A stretch of 64,000 bases of DNA from Rhizobium johnstonii 3841 (lineage in GTDB: Bacteria > Pseudomonadota > Alphaproteobacteria > Rhizobiales > Rhizobiaceae). The notes below the pieces were generated by a model. That model searched no databases and had not been told where the DNA came from. It worked only from the letters and a program-made list of their open reading frames with translations. Within the stretch, counting starts at the first letter, position 1; the number at the start of each line of letters is the position of its first letter. Below are positions 52,026-60,041 of the stretch, piece by piece. The position numbers were made by a program, and so were the translations under genes. The stretch is taken from positions 62,001 to 126,000 of the forward strand of contig NC_008383.1 in NCBI RefSeq assembly GCF_000009265.1. The letters run 5' to 3'.

Positions 52026-53774
52026 ATGCAGATCAAGACGATCGATCCCCGCGCTCTGAAGGAAAACCCCGACCGCATGCGTCAGACGAAATCGTCGCCA
52101 CAGGCCGATGCGCTGATGCTGGCGACGATCAAAGCCGTCGGTATCGTCCAGCCGCCCATCGTTGCGCCCGAAGCGGATGGTGGCAATGGCTACATCATCG
52201 ATGCCGGCCATCGCCGAGTGCGCCTCGCGATCGCTGCGGGCCTCGGGGAAATCGAGATCCTCGTGGTGGATGCTGCGAACGACAACGGCGCCATGCGCTC
52301 GATGGTCGAAAACAGCGTGCGCGAAGCGCTAAACCCGGTCGACCAATGGCGGGGTATCGAGCGGCTCGTCGCACTCGGCTGGACCGAGGAAGCGATCGCC
52401 GTCGCGCTGGCGCTCCCCGTTCGCCAGATCCGCAAGCTACGCCTGCTTGCAAACGTTCTGCCGGCGATGCTCGAGCAGATGGCGCTGGGCGATATGCCCT
52501 CCGAGCAGCAGTTGCGGATCATTGCTGCCGCCGGTGAGGTCGAACAGAAGGAAGTCTGGAAGGCGCACAAGCCGAAGAAGGGCGACACCGCTGCCTGGTG
52601 GTCGATCGCCAATGCCCTGACCAAGAAGCGCATGTATGCCAAGGATGCCAGCTTCGGCGATGATCTGCGCGAGGCCTATGGCATCGAATGGGTCGAAGAT
52701 CTGTTCGCGCCGGCCGACCAGGACAGCCGCTACACCACCAACGTCGAAGGTTTTCTCGGCGCCCAGCACGAATGGATGACGTCCAATCTGCCGAAGCGCG
52801 GCGCGATCGTCGAGGTCAACAGCTGGGGTCAGCCGGAACTGCCGAAGAAGGCAAGCCAGGTCTACGGCAAGCCCTCGAAATCCGACGACACAGGCCTTTA
52901 TCTCAATCGCGACGGCAAGGTTCAGACCGTCTACTACCGCATGCCCGAGGCGGCGAAGCCGAAGGGCGACAGTGCAAATGGTGCCGAGAGCGCCATCAAT
53001 GACGATACCGGCTCAACACCGAAGGCACGCCCGGATGTTACCCAGAAGGGTCAGGATATGATTGGCGATTTCCGCACCGACGCCCTGCACGATGCCCTCG
53101 GCCGCGCTCTGATCGAAGACGATATGCTGATGGCGCTGCTCGTGCTTGCCTTCGCGGGACAGAACGTTCGCGTCGACTCCGGCGCGGGCGGCAACCTTTA
53201 CGGCGGTGCGCGCTTCGGCCGCCATGCCGCTCGCCTCTTCACCGAGGATGGCAAGCTGTCTTTCGACATGGATACAGTTCGCGGCGCTGCACGTGCAGCC
53301 CTGATCGACGTGCTCTCATGCCGTCGCGGCATGTCGAACAGCGGCGTCGTGTCCCGTGTCGCCGGCCAGGCGATCGGTGCGGACAGCTACCTGCCGAACA
53401 TGGGCATGGAGGATTTCCTCGCATCCCTATCGCGTCGGGCCCTTGAAACCGTCGCCAAGGATGCCGGTGTCGAGCCGCGTGCGCGTGTCCGCGAGACCCG
53501 CTCAGCTCTCGTCACCCACTTCGAAGGCGATACGAACCTCGTCCATCCGTCTGCTCTGTTCGCGCCGGAGCCGACGGAGGTTCTCGCCCTCCTCAAGCAT
53601 CTTGATCACGAAGCGACCCCGCAGGATGAGGGCGAGACCGACGATGGCACTGACGGCGGTATCGTCGCTAATGACGGGCATGGAGAGGTTGATGTCTCCG
53701 ACATGGTCGAAGCGGATGAGGGTCCGGGCACGCTCGACGACCACGAAACGGCCTACGGGATCGCGGCCGAGTAA
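52026..53774 (+). CDS. ParB/RepB/Spo0J-like plasmid protein
   Basis: A 582-residue protein with an N-terminal ParB/sulfiredoxin-like nuclease fold (residues 1-100). It starts MQIKTIDPRALKENPDRMRQ, and the CTP-binding-type motif reads IIDAGHRRVRLAIAAGL (GxRR). The HTH region (about 105-165) has ENSVREALNPVDQWRGIERL and TEEAIAVALALPVRQIRKLR. The long C-terminal part (about 270-582) is peculiar to plasmid versions and ends in an acidic tail. It is far longer than partition ParB (about 300-330), and there is no ParA beside it, so it is more likely a ParB-like regulator or nuclease of the transfer backbone than a partition protein. The start follows CCCGAAAGGACAGTCCC. Confidence 0.83.
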   Translation: MQIKTIDPRALKENPDRMRQTKSSPQADALMLATIKAVGIVQPPIVAPEADGGNGYIIDAGHRRVRLAIAAGLGEIEILVVDAANDNGAMRSMVENSVREALNPVDQWRGIERLVALGWTEEAIAVALALPVRQIRKLRLLANVLPAMLEQMALGDMPSEQQLRIIAAAGEVEQKEVWKAHKPKKGDTAAWWSIANALTKKRMYAKDASFGDDLREAYGIEWVEDLFAPADQDSRYTTNVEGFLGAQHEWMTSNLPKRGAIVEVNSWGQPELPKKASQVYGKPSKSDDTGLYLNRDGKVQTVYYRMPEAAKPKGDSANGAESAINDDTGSTPKARPDVTQKGQDMIGDFRTDALHDALGRALIEDDMLMALLVLAFAGQNVRVDSGAGGNLYGGARFGRHAARLFTEDGKLSFDMDTVRGAARAALIDVLSCRRGMSNSGVVSRVAGQAIGADSYLPNMGMEDFLASLSRRALETVAKDAGVEPRARVRETRSALVTHFEGDTNLVHPSALFAPEPTEVLALLKHLDHEATPQDEGETDDGTDGGIVANDGHGEVDVSDMVEADEGPGTLDDHETAYGIAAE

Positions 53775-53803
53775 TCCCACCAGTCCTTTCCAAATCTTCC
53801 GCT

Positions 53804-53838
53804 CCGCCGCCGGTCATCCCGGCGGCGGTTTGCTTTTC
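53804..53838 (+). terminator. Intrinsic terminator after the ParB-like gene
   Basis: A perfect 10-bp GC stem, CCGCCGCCGG/CCGGCGGCGG with a 5-base loop, is followed by TTTGCTTTTC. It lies 30 bases after the stop codon and is a good Rho-independent terminator. Confidence 0.75.
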
Positions 53839-53865
53839 AGGACCTTCAAACAAAGGAGCCCGACC

Positions 53866-54762
53866 ATGAACGGAGCATCATTTACCTCCGCCACAGACCC
53901 AGTATCCATCTCCTCAGCCGCCGATGGCGTCGAGTTCGGGACAAGCGCCGACGGATTTCCTGTTGCACGCATCGGCGAAATCCTCCTCGGCCTGATCTCC
54001 AACGGAAGCGGCGACTTCTTTCTGGCCAGTGCTTGGCGCATCACCAAGCCGTTAGCCGAAGTGCGGCGTCACCATTTTTATCGCCACGATGGGCGCGTGA
54101 AGGACGAAGCGGCGTTCCGTCTCCGCGCAATCGAGACCGCGGAGCACATGCGGGAACTTTCAGCCTTCTCCCGCATCCAGACACGCATGTCGGCAAGCAC
54201 GCCATGGGGCGGCTCGCAGCTGGCGACGATCTATGCCGAGGGAATTGTCAGCCACTCGACCTCAGGACATGGCGGCTTTCATCTTTCTCCCGATCGAAAT
54301 CTTCAGGTCGATGCCTCGGTTCGCAGCGCGGGCGGTTGGTACGAGGAAGATAGCGAATGGGCGATCGTCGCCTTGACGTTCCCGGATCTCTTCACCGGCT
54401 ACGAGCGCCAGTGCGCCAATGAGGCCGCGCGCAACACCTTCCCGGATTATTGGGAGAAGCTTCGCGGCCGTCAGCTCAGCGCCGGGGAATCCTGGTTGAA
54501 GGATAGCGCTGAGTTTGATCGCGTGCATGCTGACGACTGGATCGTCATCTCTGCAATCATCTCCTCTCACCACTCCGGCATGACTGAGGTGTTCGCCAAG
54601 AGAGGCGGCAATCGCGAACCCCAGCGAGAGGAGCGTCGCTTTCTCGTTCCTCATGAAGAATATGGTAGGCGCGGTCGCTTTGGCTTTGTCATCGATCTCG
54701 CGCGTCATGCCGCCTATGATGGTCCGTCGAGCTTCGTCGGTTGGAGCGCGAGGGCGGCATGA
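53866..54762 (+). CDS. DUF7007-type hypothetical protein
   Basis: A 298-residue protein. The ATG at 53866 follows AAAGGAGCCCGACC, and codon use changes there; a longer in-frame extension overlaps the ParB-like gene and is a shadow. The C-terminal half has GGWYEEDSEWAIVALTFPDL, ESWLKDSAEFDRVHADDWIV and RRFLVPHEEYGRRGRFGFVI, which I know as a repeated theme in hypothetical proteins of rhizobial plasmids (recently grouped as DUF7007). The N-terminal half contains SHSTSGHGGFHLSPDRN. Function is unknown. The stop overlaps the next start (ATGA). Confidence 0.75.
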   Translation: MNGASFTSATDPVSISSAADGVEFGTSADGFPVARIGEILLGLISNGSGDFFLASAWRITKPLAEVRRHHFYRHDGRVKDEAAFRLRAIETAEHMRELSAFSRIQTRMSASTPWGGSQLATIYAEGIVSHSTSGHGGFHLSPDRNLQVDASVRSAGGWYEEDSEWAIVALTFPDLFTGYERQCANEAARNTFPDYWEKLRGRQLSAGESWLKDSAEFDRVHADDWIVISAIISSHHSGMTEVFAKRGGNREPQREERRFLVPHEEYGRRGRFGFVIDLARHAAYDGPSSFVGWSARAA

Positions 54763-55100
54763 TGGCACCGGTAATGTCACCCGAAACCCAGCTCTCTCGC
54801 ATGGAGGACGCCCGCCGTCAGACCCAGAGGCAGTTGGAACTCATTGACAGGCAGATCACCCGCCGGATGACGGCAATCCTGCCGAAGCTTGCGAGGCGCC
54901 AGACTGGCTACCATCGCGGAAAGGCGCCCGATGGCCGCACCCTGCTCGAGCGCTATCGCGCCAACCTAGCCGGCCTCACAGCAGAGCGTCAGCCAGAGGC
55001 CGAAGCCCTATCAAGAAAGCTGGCTCGACAGGACGCTGCGATCGCAGCGCTACGCGACCGTTTATCTTCTGCCGGCCCACACTCGAGTCCGGAGGGCTGA
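54759..55100 (+). CDS. Small hypothetical protein (about 113 residues)
   Basis: A highly charged helical protein, MMAPVMSPETQLSRMEDARR at the start, with coiled-coil-like heptads in LSRMEDARRQTQRQLELIDR. The start overlaps the stop of the DUF7007-type gene by four bases (ATGA), which suggests translational coupling. I do not recognise a family; a role as a partner of the preceding protein is a guess. Confidence 0.6.
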   Translation: MMAPVMSPETQLSRMEDARRQTQRQLELIDRQITRRMTAILPKLARRQTGYHRGKAPDGRTLLERYRANLAGLTAERQPEAEALSRKLARQDAAIAALRDRLSSAGPHSSPEG

Positions 55101-55104
55101 TGAC

Positions 55105-55557
55105 ATGGCAACAATAGGTGACCTCGAGCGGAACGCCGGGATCGGATCTTCCAATGCTGAGCGAACTGCGTTCTGGCTGCGGTTTCATCATCTCGAAGGG
55201 AAAGCATGCCTTGACGCGGGCGTGGCCGAGCTCAAGCGCATGATCGCAGAGCGCAACGGGACCGAATTGCGTGCTGCCAAACACAGGCGCCAGCAATGGC
55301 CAGCCCCGAGCGACGATCAGGAAGCTGCACTACAAGCGTATGCCGCCAGGCATGGACGACGCTGGAAGAGCATCTTCAGCGATGTCTGGATGGGGGGTGG
55401 ACCGCCTTATGACGATGGCGGGATCTTGCGCGGTCTCCGTAACACCCATGGTCCCACATGGCTTCAATCCTACCGGTTGCCGAAGGCAGTATTGCGGAGC
55501 CAGTCCGACGGGAACGCAGCGGTCTCGCATGTGGGCATCGGCAAAAGCGAGGAGTAG
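55105..55557 (+). CDS. Conserved plasmid protein of unknown function (150 residues)
   Basis: A 150-residue protein. Its C-terminal part (about 70-125) has RHGRRWKSIFSDVWMGGGPP, then YDDGGILRGLRNTHGPTWLQ and SYRLPK, a well-conserved pattern I associate with hypothetical proteins on rhizobial transfer plasmids. No catalytic motif is obvious. The ATG lies four bases after the preceding stop with GGAGGGCTGATGAC upstream. The last dozen residues run into sequence that may be extension rather than part of the family. Confidence 0.65.
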   Translation: MATIGDLERNAGIGSSNAERTAFWLRFHHLEGKACLDAGVAELKRMIAERNGTELRAAKHRRQQWPAPSDDQEAALQAYAARHGRRWKSIFSDVWMGGGPPYDDGGILRGLRNTHGPTWLQSYRLPKAVLRSQSDGNAAVSHVGIGKSEE

Positions 55558-55650
55558 AACGGGCTGGAGCCATATCCTTGTCGTGTCCGGTGATGGCACC
55601 GTGACGGTTTGTCCTTCGGTTTTGCTGCGGTCTGAGCCAGCGGCCGTCCA

Positions 55651-55788
55651 CTTCAAGGCCGCTATCGCGCCGCGGGGCGGCCGGAACCCGCCGTCCTGCG
55701 CGGAGCAGTTCCGCTCGGCCTCGCAGGGCGGTTGCCCTGCCGGCTCGCAGATCGGCTCCGCTTGGCCTGGCACGCCCGGATCTTGAAG
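55651..55788 (+). promoter_or_regulatory. Inverted-repeat-bounded leader element
   Basis: CTTCAAG (55651-55657) and CTTGAAG (55782-55788) face each other across 124 bases of GC-rich, self-complementary sequence, including GGGCGG/CCGCCC-type and GCAGGGCGGTTGCCCTGC pairs. The outer pair shares the TCAAG/CTTGA theme of the elements at 58822 and 59330. It lies in the 55558-55874 gap, which has no gene, upstream of the 194-residue gene. Confidence 0.45.
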
Positions 55789-55874
55789 CGCCCGTCTTCC
55801 GCCGGTTCGGGTCGACCGCACCGAAGGGCAAGCCGGCACGGGGCCGGAACCACTTCGGCTCGAAAGGAAGAGAC

Positions 55875-56459
55875 ATGGCCAAGCCCGTAACCACTCGCCA
55901 GACCGCCCGGGTCGTCCAGCTCCGCAAGGGCGCCACCGTCGAAATGGTCCGCCTCACCTGCCCAGACAGCGCCCAGGCGATCAAGATCGCCGAAAGCTTC
56001 GGGACCGCCGTCATCGACAGCGAGGGGATCCGCGACCTCCACGAACGGCTCATCACCGAGACCGCGGATGCTCTCAGCGAAGGCCTCGGTGACCGGGCCA
56101 TGCAGATCCACCTGCAGCGCATCGTCGGCGCCTATGTCGGCTCCGCCCACGGCGCCGGCCAATTCTACAGCAATGCCGTCACCCAGGCACGCGATGCCAC
56201 GGCCAAGGCGGCAAACGATGCCCGCGACGAAGACCTCGACGGTCCCGTCGGCTACGATAGCGCCGCCCACCGCAAGCGGGAATTCGCCGCCGACATGGGC
56301 ATCCAGGCTCACGCGTTACGGATGGCAGCCGAAGGTGCCGTCGCCGCCTACAAGCATATCGTCGGTGAGAGCTGGAAGCCGTTCGATCGCCCAGTCGAAA
56401 ACCCCGGACATTCTGTGGATCGCAAGGCGGCCGCGGCCCAGATGTCCGCTTTCGACTGA
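55875..56459 (+). CDS. Conserved plasmid protein of unknown function (194 residues)
   Basis: A 194-residue helical protein. It opens MAKPVTTRQTARVVQLRKGA, has LRKGATVEMVRLTCPDSAQA and a middle with YVGSAHGAGQFYSNAVTQAR, and ends near MSAFD. I do not recognise an enzyme family. No membrane segment or export signal is visible. The ribosome site CGAAAGGAAGAGAC is good, and an inverted-repeat leader precedes it. Co-location with ArdC, DUF736 and Tra genes suggests a role in establishment or transfer. Confidence 0.65.
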   Translation: MAKPVTTRQTARVVQLRKGATVEMVRLTCPDSAQAIKIAESFGTAVIDSEGIRDLHERLITETADALSEGLGDRAMQIHLQRIVGAYVGSAHGAGQFYSNAVTQARDATAKAANDARDEDLDGPVGYDSAAHRKREFAADMGIQAHALRMAAEGAVAAYKHIVGESWKPFDRPVENPGHSVDRKAAAAQMSAFD

Positions 56460-56493
56460 CACCATGCGGCGGGGCCCGCCCCCCCTTATCGTT

Positions 56494-56523
56494 AGAGGCC
56501 GTCTCTTTGGGGCGGCCTTTTTT
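56494..56523 (+). terminator. Intrinsic terminator
   Basis: AGGCCG and CGGCCT form a stem around a short loop, followed by TTTTTTC. It lies 35 bases after the 194-residue gene and is a good Rho-independent terminator. Confidence 0.7.
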
Positions 56524-56602
56524 CATGCCGGCTCTCGATGGAGGGAAAGCGGAAATAGGAATTTGATCGAGCCGTTGCGGCCCGTCTCGTGCGTCGGACC
56601 TG

Positions 56603-56689
56603 CAGGAGCCGCCCACGTCAGGCAACGGCTTCGCCGTCCTCCACTTCGTTTCGGCCGTTCCGGTGCAAGCCGTCGGCTCATGGCTCCTG
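56603..56689 (+). promoter_or_regulatory. Inverted-repeat-bounded leader element before ardC
   Basis: CAGGAGCC (56603-56610) pairs perfectly with GGCTCCTG (56682-56689), enclosing 71 bases with a second hairpin, CAACGGCTTCGCCGTCC-like. It ends 58 bases before the ArdC start. Size and layout resemble the other leader elements, but the sequence is different. Confidence 0.45.
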
Positions 56690-56747
56690 ACCTTGGCCTG
56701 CGCGACGGGGCCGCGATTGGCGCGGCTCCGAATAGTGGAGATGAGAA

Positions 56748-57674
56748 ATGAGCAAGAAGGTCGAAAGCCAGCGCACCGACATCTATTCCCGCATTACCGA
56801 TCGGATCCTCGAGGACCTCGCAAGCGGGGTCCGCCCCTGGATGAAGCCCTGGAATGCGGCGAATACGGATGGCCGGATCACCCGCCCGCTCCGCCACAAC
56901 GGCCAGCCCTATTCGGGCATGAACGTTCTCCTGCTCTGGTCAGAGCAGATGTCGCGTGGCTTTGCTTCGTCGATGTGGATGACGTTCAAGCAGGCGTTGG
57001 AACTCGAGGCCGCCGTTCGAAAGGGCGAGACCGGATCGACGATCGTGTTCGCGAGCCGGTTCACCAAATCCGAAGCGGACGGAAAAGGTGGTGAGGTCGA
57101 TCGGGAAATTCCCTTCCTGAAGGCCTATTCCGTGTTCAACGTCGAACAGATCGATGGTCTGCCCGACCACTATTATTACCGGCCGGCGCCAGCCCAGGAC
57201 CATGTTGAGCGTATCGAGCAGGCGGACCGGTTCTTCCGGAATACCGGCGCGGTGATCCGCCATGGTGGCAATCAGGCATTCTATGCGCCAGGTCCTGATC
57301 TCATCCAGATGCCGCCCTTCGAGACGTTTAAGGATGCGGCGAGCTTTTATGCTACGCTCAGCCACGAAGCGACGCACTGGACTGCCGCCGAGAACCGCGT
57401 CGGCCGAGACCTGTCACGTTATGCCAAAGACAGGAGCGAACGTGCCCGCGAAGAGCTGATTGCCGAGCTTGGCAGTTGTTTCCTTTGCGCGGACCTCGGG
57501 ATAGCCCCTGAACTCGAGCCGCGGCCTGATCACGCGTCGTACCTTCAGTCCTGGTTGAAGGTGCTGGCCGACGACAAGCGGGCGATCTTCCAGGCGGCTG
57601 CCCATGCGCAGCGCGCAACGGTCTTCCTTCACGGGCTACAGCCGGAGGCGGCCAACTTTCGGGACGCTGCTTGA
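56748..57674 (+). CDS. ardC: ArdC-like antirestriction protein
   Basis: A 308-residue ArdC-family protein. The N-terminal ssDNA-binding domain (about 1-130) opens DIYSRITDRILEDLASGVRP and has PWMKPWN and RPLRHNGQPYSGMNVLLLW. The C-terminal metallopeptidase-like domain (about 150-300) carries HEATHWTAAENRVGRDLSRY with the zinc-binding HExxH-type motif (HEATH) and the third ligand region EELIAELGSCFLCADLG. These proteins protect incoming plasmid DNA from restriction during conjugation. The gene is full length and intact. The start follows GTGGAGATGAGAA. Confidence 0.92.
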   Translation: MSKKVESQRTDIYSRITDRILEDLASGVRPWMKPWNAANTDGRITRPLRHNGQPYSGMNVLLLWSEQMSRGFASSMWMTFKQALELEAAVRKGETGSTIVFASRFTKSEADGKGGEVDREIPFLKAYSVFNVEQIDGLPDHYYYRPAPAQDHVERIEQADRFFRNTGAVIRHGGNQAFYAPGPDLIQMPPFETFKDAASFYATLSHEATHWTAAENRVGRDLSRYAKDRSERAREELIAELGSCFLCADLGIAPELEPRPDHASYLQSWLKVLADDKRAIFQAAAHAQRATVFLHGLQPEAANFRDAA

Positions 57675-57697
57675 GTGCTTGAACGCTTCAGGTAGGC

Positions 57698-57871
57698 TTA
57701 CGGTCGGTCGCCGCTCTCGGTGGTGGCCGGCTCTGTCAACGGGTCAGCGGGAGCCAGATCTTCCGTAGTGCTCAAGTCTAACCTTCCCCAGATCGACGGC
57801 TTAGGAGCGGAAGGCTTCAGCTTCCGGGACTGCTTGATTTCGACGATAAACGGTTTCGTCTGCTTTGCCAT
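57698..57871 (-). CDS. Small conserved plasmid protein (57 residues)
   Basis: A 57-residue basic-to-acidic protein: MAKQTKPFIVEIKQSRKLKP with an Arg/Lys-rich N-terminal half, then PKPSIWGRLDLSTTEDLAPA. The ATG at 57871 has the strong site GGAGGATTT; an upstream in-frame start lacks one. I know a very similar short protein in many rhizobial plasmids beside ArdC and DUF736, but no function. It is convergent with ardC. Confidence 0.75.
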   Translation of the reverse strand: MAKQTKPFIVEIKQSRKLKPSAPKPSIWGRLDLSTTEDLAPADPLTEPATTESGDRP

Positions 57872-58173
57872 AAATCCTCCAGGCGATGATTCGCGGGGCA
57901 ACTCTATCGCGGCAAGTTCGTCTCGCAAGCGGACCTTGATCGGACGTCATGCGAAGAATGTGCATATCGTTGTGGTAGCTATGTCAGATTGCTGACCAGC
58001 TGTGGCAGTTCACCTCGATTCCCCGGTGCGGGCCCGCCATTGCCATATCCCTTTCCCTTGACGACAGGGCTCCATTCGCGGGCTCGATGAGGCATGTCTG
58101 GCCGGAGAGCGGCTACGCCTCGCTCGTATTCCCGCAACGGCGCTCCGAAACTTTCATCCCCTGCCGGAACCCA

Positions 58174-58197
58174 CCCCACGCGACAGGTCGAGTGGGG
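58174..58197 (+). promoter_or_regulatory. Hairpin in the leader of the DUF736 gene
   Basis: CCCCAC/GTGGGG with a 12-base loop. It lies 160 bases before the DUF736 start in the 57872-58356 gap, which has several GC-rich segments but no gene I can support. The upstream frame that runs into DUF736 is read-through of this leader. Confidence 0.4.
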
Positions 58198-58356
58198 ACC
58201 CCAGGTCGCCGTCATTCCTCGCGAAACAAGAAAGTGTCTCCGCGCCGCCCTCCACGTTGTTCCGGCCCTACGGATGCGGTCCGATCGTCCCCGGCCTTTG
58301 CGACTGCCATCGAGGCCGCAATAGAGCGGCCCGAAACAGCGAAAAGGAATACGACA

Positions 58357-58668
58357 ATGGCTACTATCGGCACCTTCACCTCTACCGAAAACGGCTTCAC
58401 CGGCTCGATCCGCACCCTCGCGCTCAACGTCAAGGCCCGCATCGCCCGCATCGAAAATCCCTCCGACAAGGGCCCGCAGTTCCGCATCTTCGCGGGAGCC
58501 GTTGAACTCGGCGCCGCCTGGCAGAAGCGCTCGGAACAGACCGACCGCGACTACCTCTCGGTTAAGCTCGATGACCCGAGCTTCCCCGCCCCCATCTACG
58601 CAACGCTCTCCGAGGTCGAAGGCGAAGATGGCTACCAGCTGATCTGGTCCCGGCCGAACCGGGACTGA
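58357..58668 (+). CDS. DUF736-family protein
   Basis: A 103-residue DUF736 protein. It opens MATIGTFTSTENGFTGSIRT, continues RTLALNVKARIARIENPSDK, has the QFRIFAGAVELGAAW strand, and ends EVEGEDGYQLIWSRP. The ATG at 58357 follows GAAAAGGAATACGACA. This family is common on rhizobial symbiotic and tumour-inducing plasmids. Its beta-rich fold has no known function, and it is often highly expressed. Two terminators follow directly. Confidence 0.93.
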   Translation: MATIGTFTSTENGFTGSIRTLALNVKARIARIENPSDKGPQFRIFAGAVELGAAWQKRSEQTDRDYLSVKLDDPSFPAPIYATLSEVEGEDGYQLIWSRPNRD

Positions 58669-58676
58669 GAACTCCG

Positions 58677-58699
58677 GCCCCGCCCGAAAGGGCGGGGTC
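58677..58699 (+). terminator. GC-rich terminator 1 after DUF736
   Basis: GCCCCGCCC/GGGCGGGG with a 4-base GAAA loop is followed by TCTTTCC. It is the first of two terminators in series. Confidence 0.6.
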
Positions 58700-58719
58700 T
58701 TTCCCTCGGCAAATATCTA

Positions 58720-58756
58720 AAGCCGGATCAGGCTTCGAGCCTGGTCCGGCTTTTTT
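58720..58756 (+). terminator. Strong terminator 2 after DUF736
   Basis: AGCCGGATCAGGC pairs with GCCTGGTCCGGCT (one G-T type mismatch) over a 5-base loop and is followed by six T. It is a strong Rho-independent terminator. Confidence 0.85.
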
Positions 58757-58821
58757 GGTGGCACACGGGAGGGAGGGATAGCTGCTCAGAAACCGGGAGT
58801 GTGCCGCTCGCGCATGCCGGC

Positions 58822-58926
58822 CTCAAGGATGAGCGGTTCCCCCAATTTTCTGCAGCCGCCTGTGGCGCCTTCCGAAAATCGGCTCCCCCACTCCCCGGCC
58901 CTGCCGGTCGCTTGCGCGATCCCTGA
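58822..58926 (+). promoter_or_regulatory. Two-tier stem-loop leader element A
   Basis: The outer pair TCAAGGAT (58823-58830) / ATCCCTGA (58919-58926) has one mismatch, and the inner pair ATTTTC (58845-58850) / GAAAAT (58874-58879) is perfect. The blocks CCCCCAATTTT and GAAAATCGGCTCCCCC flank the inner loop. The element aligns over about 100 bases with that at 59330. It precedes the 56-residue gene at 58984 and lies in a gap with no other gene. Confidence 0.6.
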
Positions 58927-58983
58927 CCCCGCCATCCCCTCCCGGCCGCTGTCGTCGTCTTTCACATCCAAGGAGATCAGACG

Positions 58984-59154
58984 ATGACCTACGACATTGA
59001 AATCCAGATCGAAGAACTGCGGTCCGAGCTCAGGGAGTGCATCGATCCCGACGAACGTCGCGAGATCGAGGTCGAACTCGAGCTGGCGCGCGCCGAGCTG
59101 GCCGTCATCATTGCCGAGAAGGATGGCTGGCTCAAGGCGGAGCCCCCCTTCTGA
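58984..59154 (+). CDS. Small acidic coiled-coil protein (56 residues)
   Basis: A 56-residue acidic protein, MTYDIEIQIEELRSELRECI then DPDERREIEVELELARAELA, ending GWLKAEPPF. It is almost all helix with a heptad pattern. The ATG at 58984 follows AAGGAGATCAGACG. It resembles the protein encoded at 60042-60221 (shared pattern ER.IEVEL..A.AELA....KDG, EPPF against EPPH), so the two are paralogues. Its stop codon lies inside a terminator hairpin. Function is unknown. It is too small to carry a catalytic domain. Confidence 0.7.
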   Translation: MTYDIEIQIEELRSELRECIDPDERREIEVELELARAELAVIIAEKDGWLKAEPPF

Positions 59155-59164
59155 GGGGGCTTTT
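59141..59164 (+). terminator. Terminator overlapping a stop codon
   Basis: AGCCCCCCTT and AGGGGGCTTTT form a stem around CTG; the TGA stop of the 56-residue gene is in the loop, and four T follow. Translation to the stop would open the hairpin, which could link termination to translation. Confidence 0.7.
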
Positions 59165-59329
59165 GCCGCATCCGTGAGCTTGGTCAGCCGGATCGCTCGG
59201 CCGACCAAGCTGTCAGGGATTTCACCCCTCGACACTCCCCGCCGGCTCACGCCGGAATCGGTCGCGTCCCCTTCGGGTCCGCGGGTCTCTTCTCTCTCTG
59301 ACGTCCTATTCTGCTCCAGCAAATCCGGC

Positions 59330-59431
59330 GTCAAGGACGGCGCGGTCTCCCCCAATTTTTCCGCCGCTGCGTTGCACTGCGCTCTGGAAAAATCGGTTCC
59401 CCCGCTTGCAAGCCGCTTCGCGGTCCTTGAC
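59330..59431 (+). promoter_or_regulatory. Two-tier stem-loop leader element B
   Basis: The outer pair GTCAAGGAC (59330-59338) / GTCCTTGAC (59423-59431) is perfect over 9 bp, and the inner pair ATTTTTCC (59355-59362) / GGAAAAAT (59386-59393) is perfect over 8 bp. The blocks CCCCCAATTTTT and GGAAAAATCGGTTCCCCC repeat those of element A. It precedes the 154-residue gene at 59486; the gap 59155-59485 has no other gene. Confidence 0.65.
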
Positions 59432-59485
59432 CCCTCATTGCAACAGAGCGGCCGATCTCCGTCATCAAGATGAAGGAGATCCACT

Positions 59486-59950
59486 ATGACATCCGATCAG
59501 AACCTCATGCTCTACGCCAAGCTCGTCGGTTTCCGGCTCGTCGTCCTCGCAGATCGGGTCGGCTGCGACACCGATTTCTTGCAAGAGCTTCATGACCGCC
59601 TGGTTGAAGGACTTGAGGCGGCAATCGCTCGTATCCAGACCATCATGGCATTGGAACGAAGCGTTCTCACCGGCGACGAAGCCGCCTATCAGCTGGACGG
59701 CGAGACCGAGATTTTCGGACGCTGCGCCATCAGCTTGTTGGACGACCTCGAAATCGATTTCGACACGCATGAATATCGCATTAACGGCAGCGACTGGATC
59801 AACGCCTTGACGGCGGATTACAGCGGCGTCGATATCGATTGTCCGGAATTGGTTGCGTTGACGGAGGACGAGCTCGGCTCGCTGGCACAAATCGTAAAGG
59901 ATATCACACGGGAAACCGGAATCCCCGTTCATGCGGCTCGTGCCGTCTAG
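59486..59950 (+). CDS. Conserved plasmid protein of unknown function (154 residues)
   Basis: A 154-residue acidic protein, MTSDQNLMLYAKLVGFRLVV at the start, with helices RLVEGLEAAIARIQTIMALE and a C-terminal VALTEDELGSLAQIVKDITR. I do not recognise the family. No membrane segment, signal or catalytic motif is visible. The start follows GAAGGAGATCCACT. It is one of the short genes preceded by the two-tier leader element. Confidence 0.65.
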   Translation: MTSDQNLMLYAKLVGFRLVVLADRVGCDTDFLQELHDRLVEGLEAAIARIQTIMALERSVLTGDEAAYQLDGETEIFGRCAISLLDDLEIDFDTHEYRINGSDWINALTADYSGVDIDCPELVALTEDELGSLAQIVKDITRETGIPVHAARAV

Positions 59951-60041
59951 GGCCGATGGCATCGCCAGAACCGGATCAAATCTTAGACGCGGAGAGGTGG
60001 CAAAGGCTGCCTCTCAATTGGGAATGGTTCAGGCCGATCGC

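Noticed and set aside
52026..53774. ParB-like protein as evidence of a plasmid partition locus
   Set aside because: No ParA, RepC or parS-type repeats are nearby, and the protein is far longer than partition ParB.
58087..58356. A 90-residue N-terminal extension of the DUF736 protein
   Set aside because: The family starts at MATIGTF, a ribosome site precedes that ATG, and the extension reads through a hairpin-rich leader.
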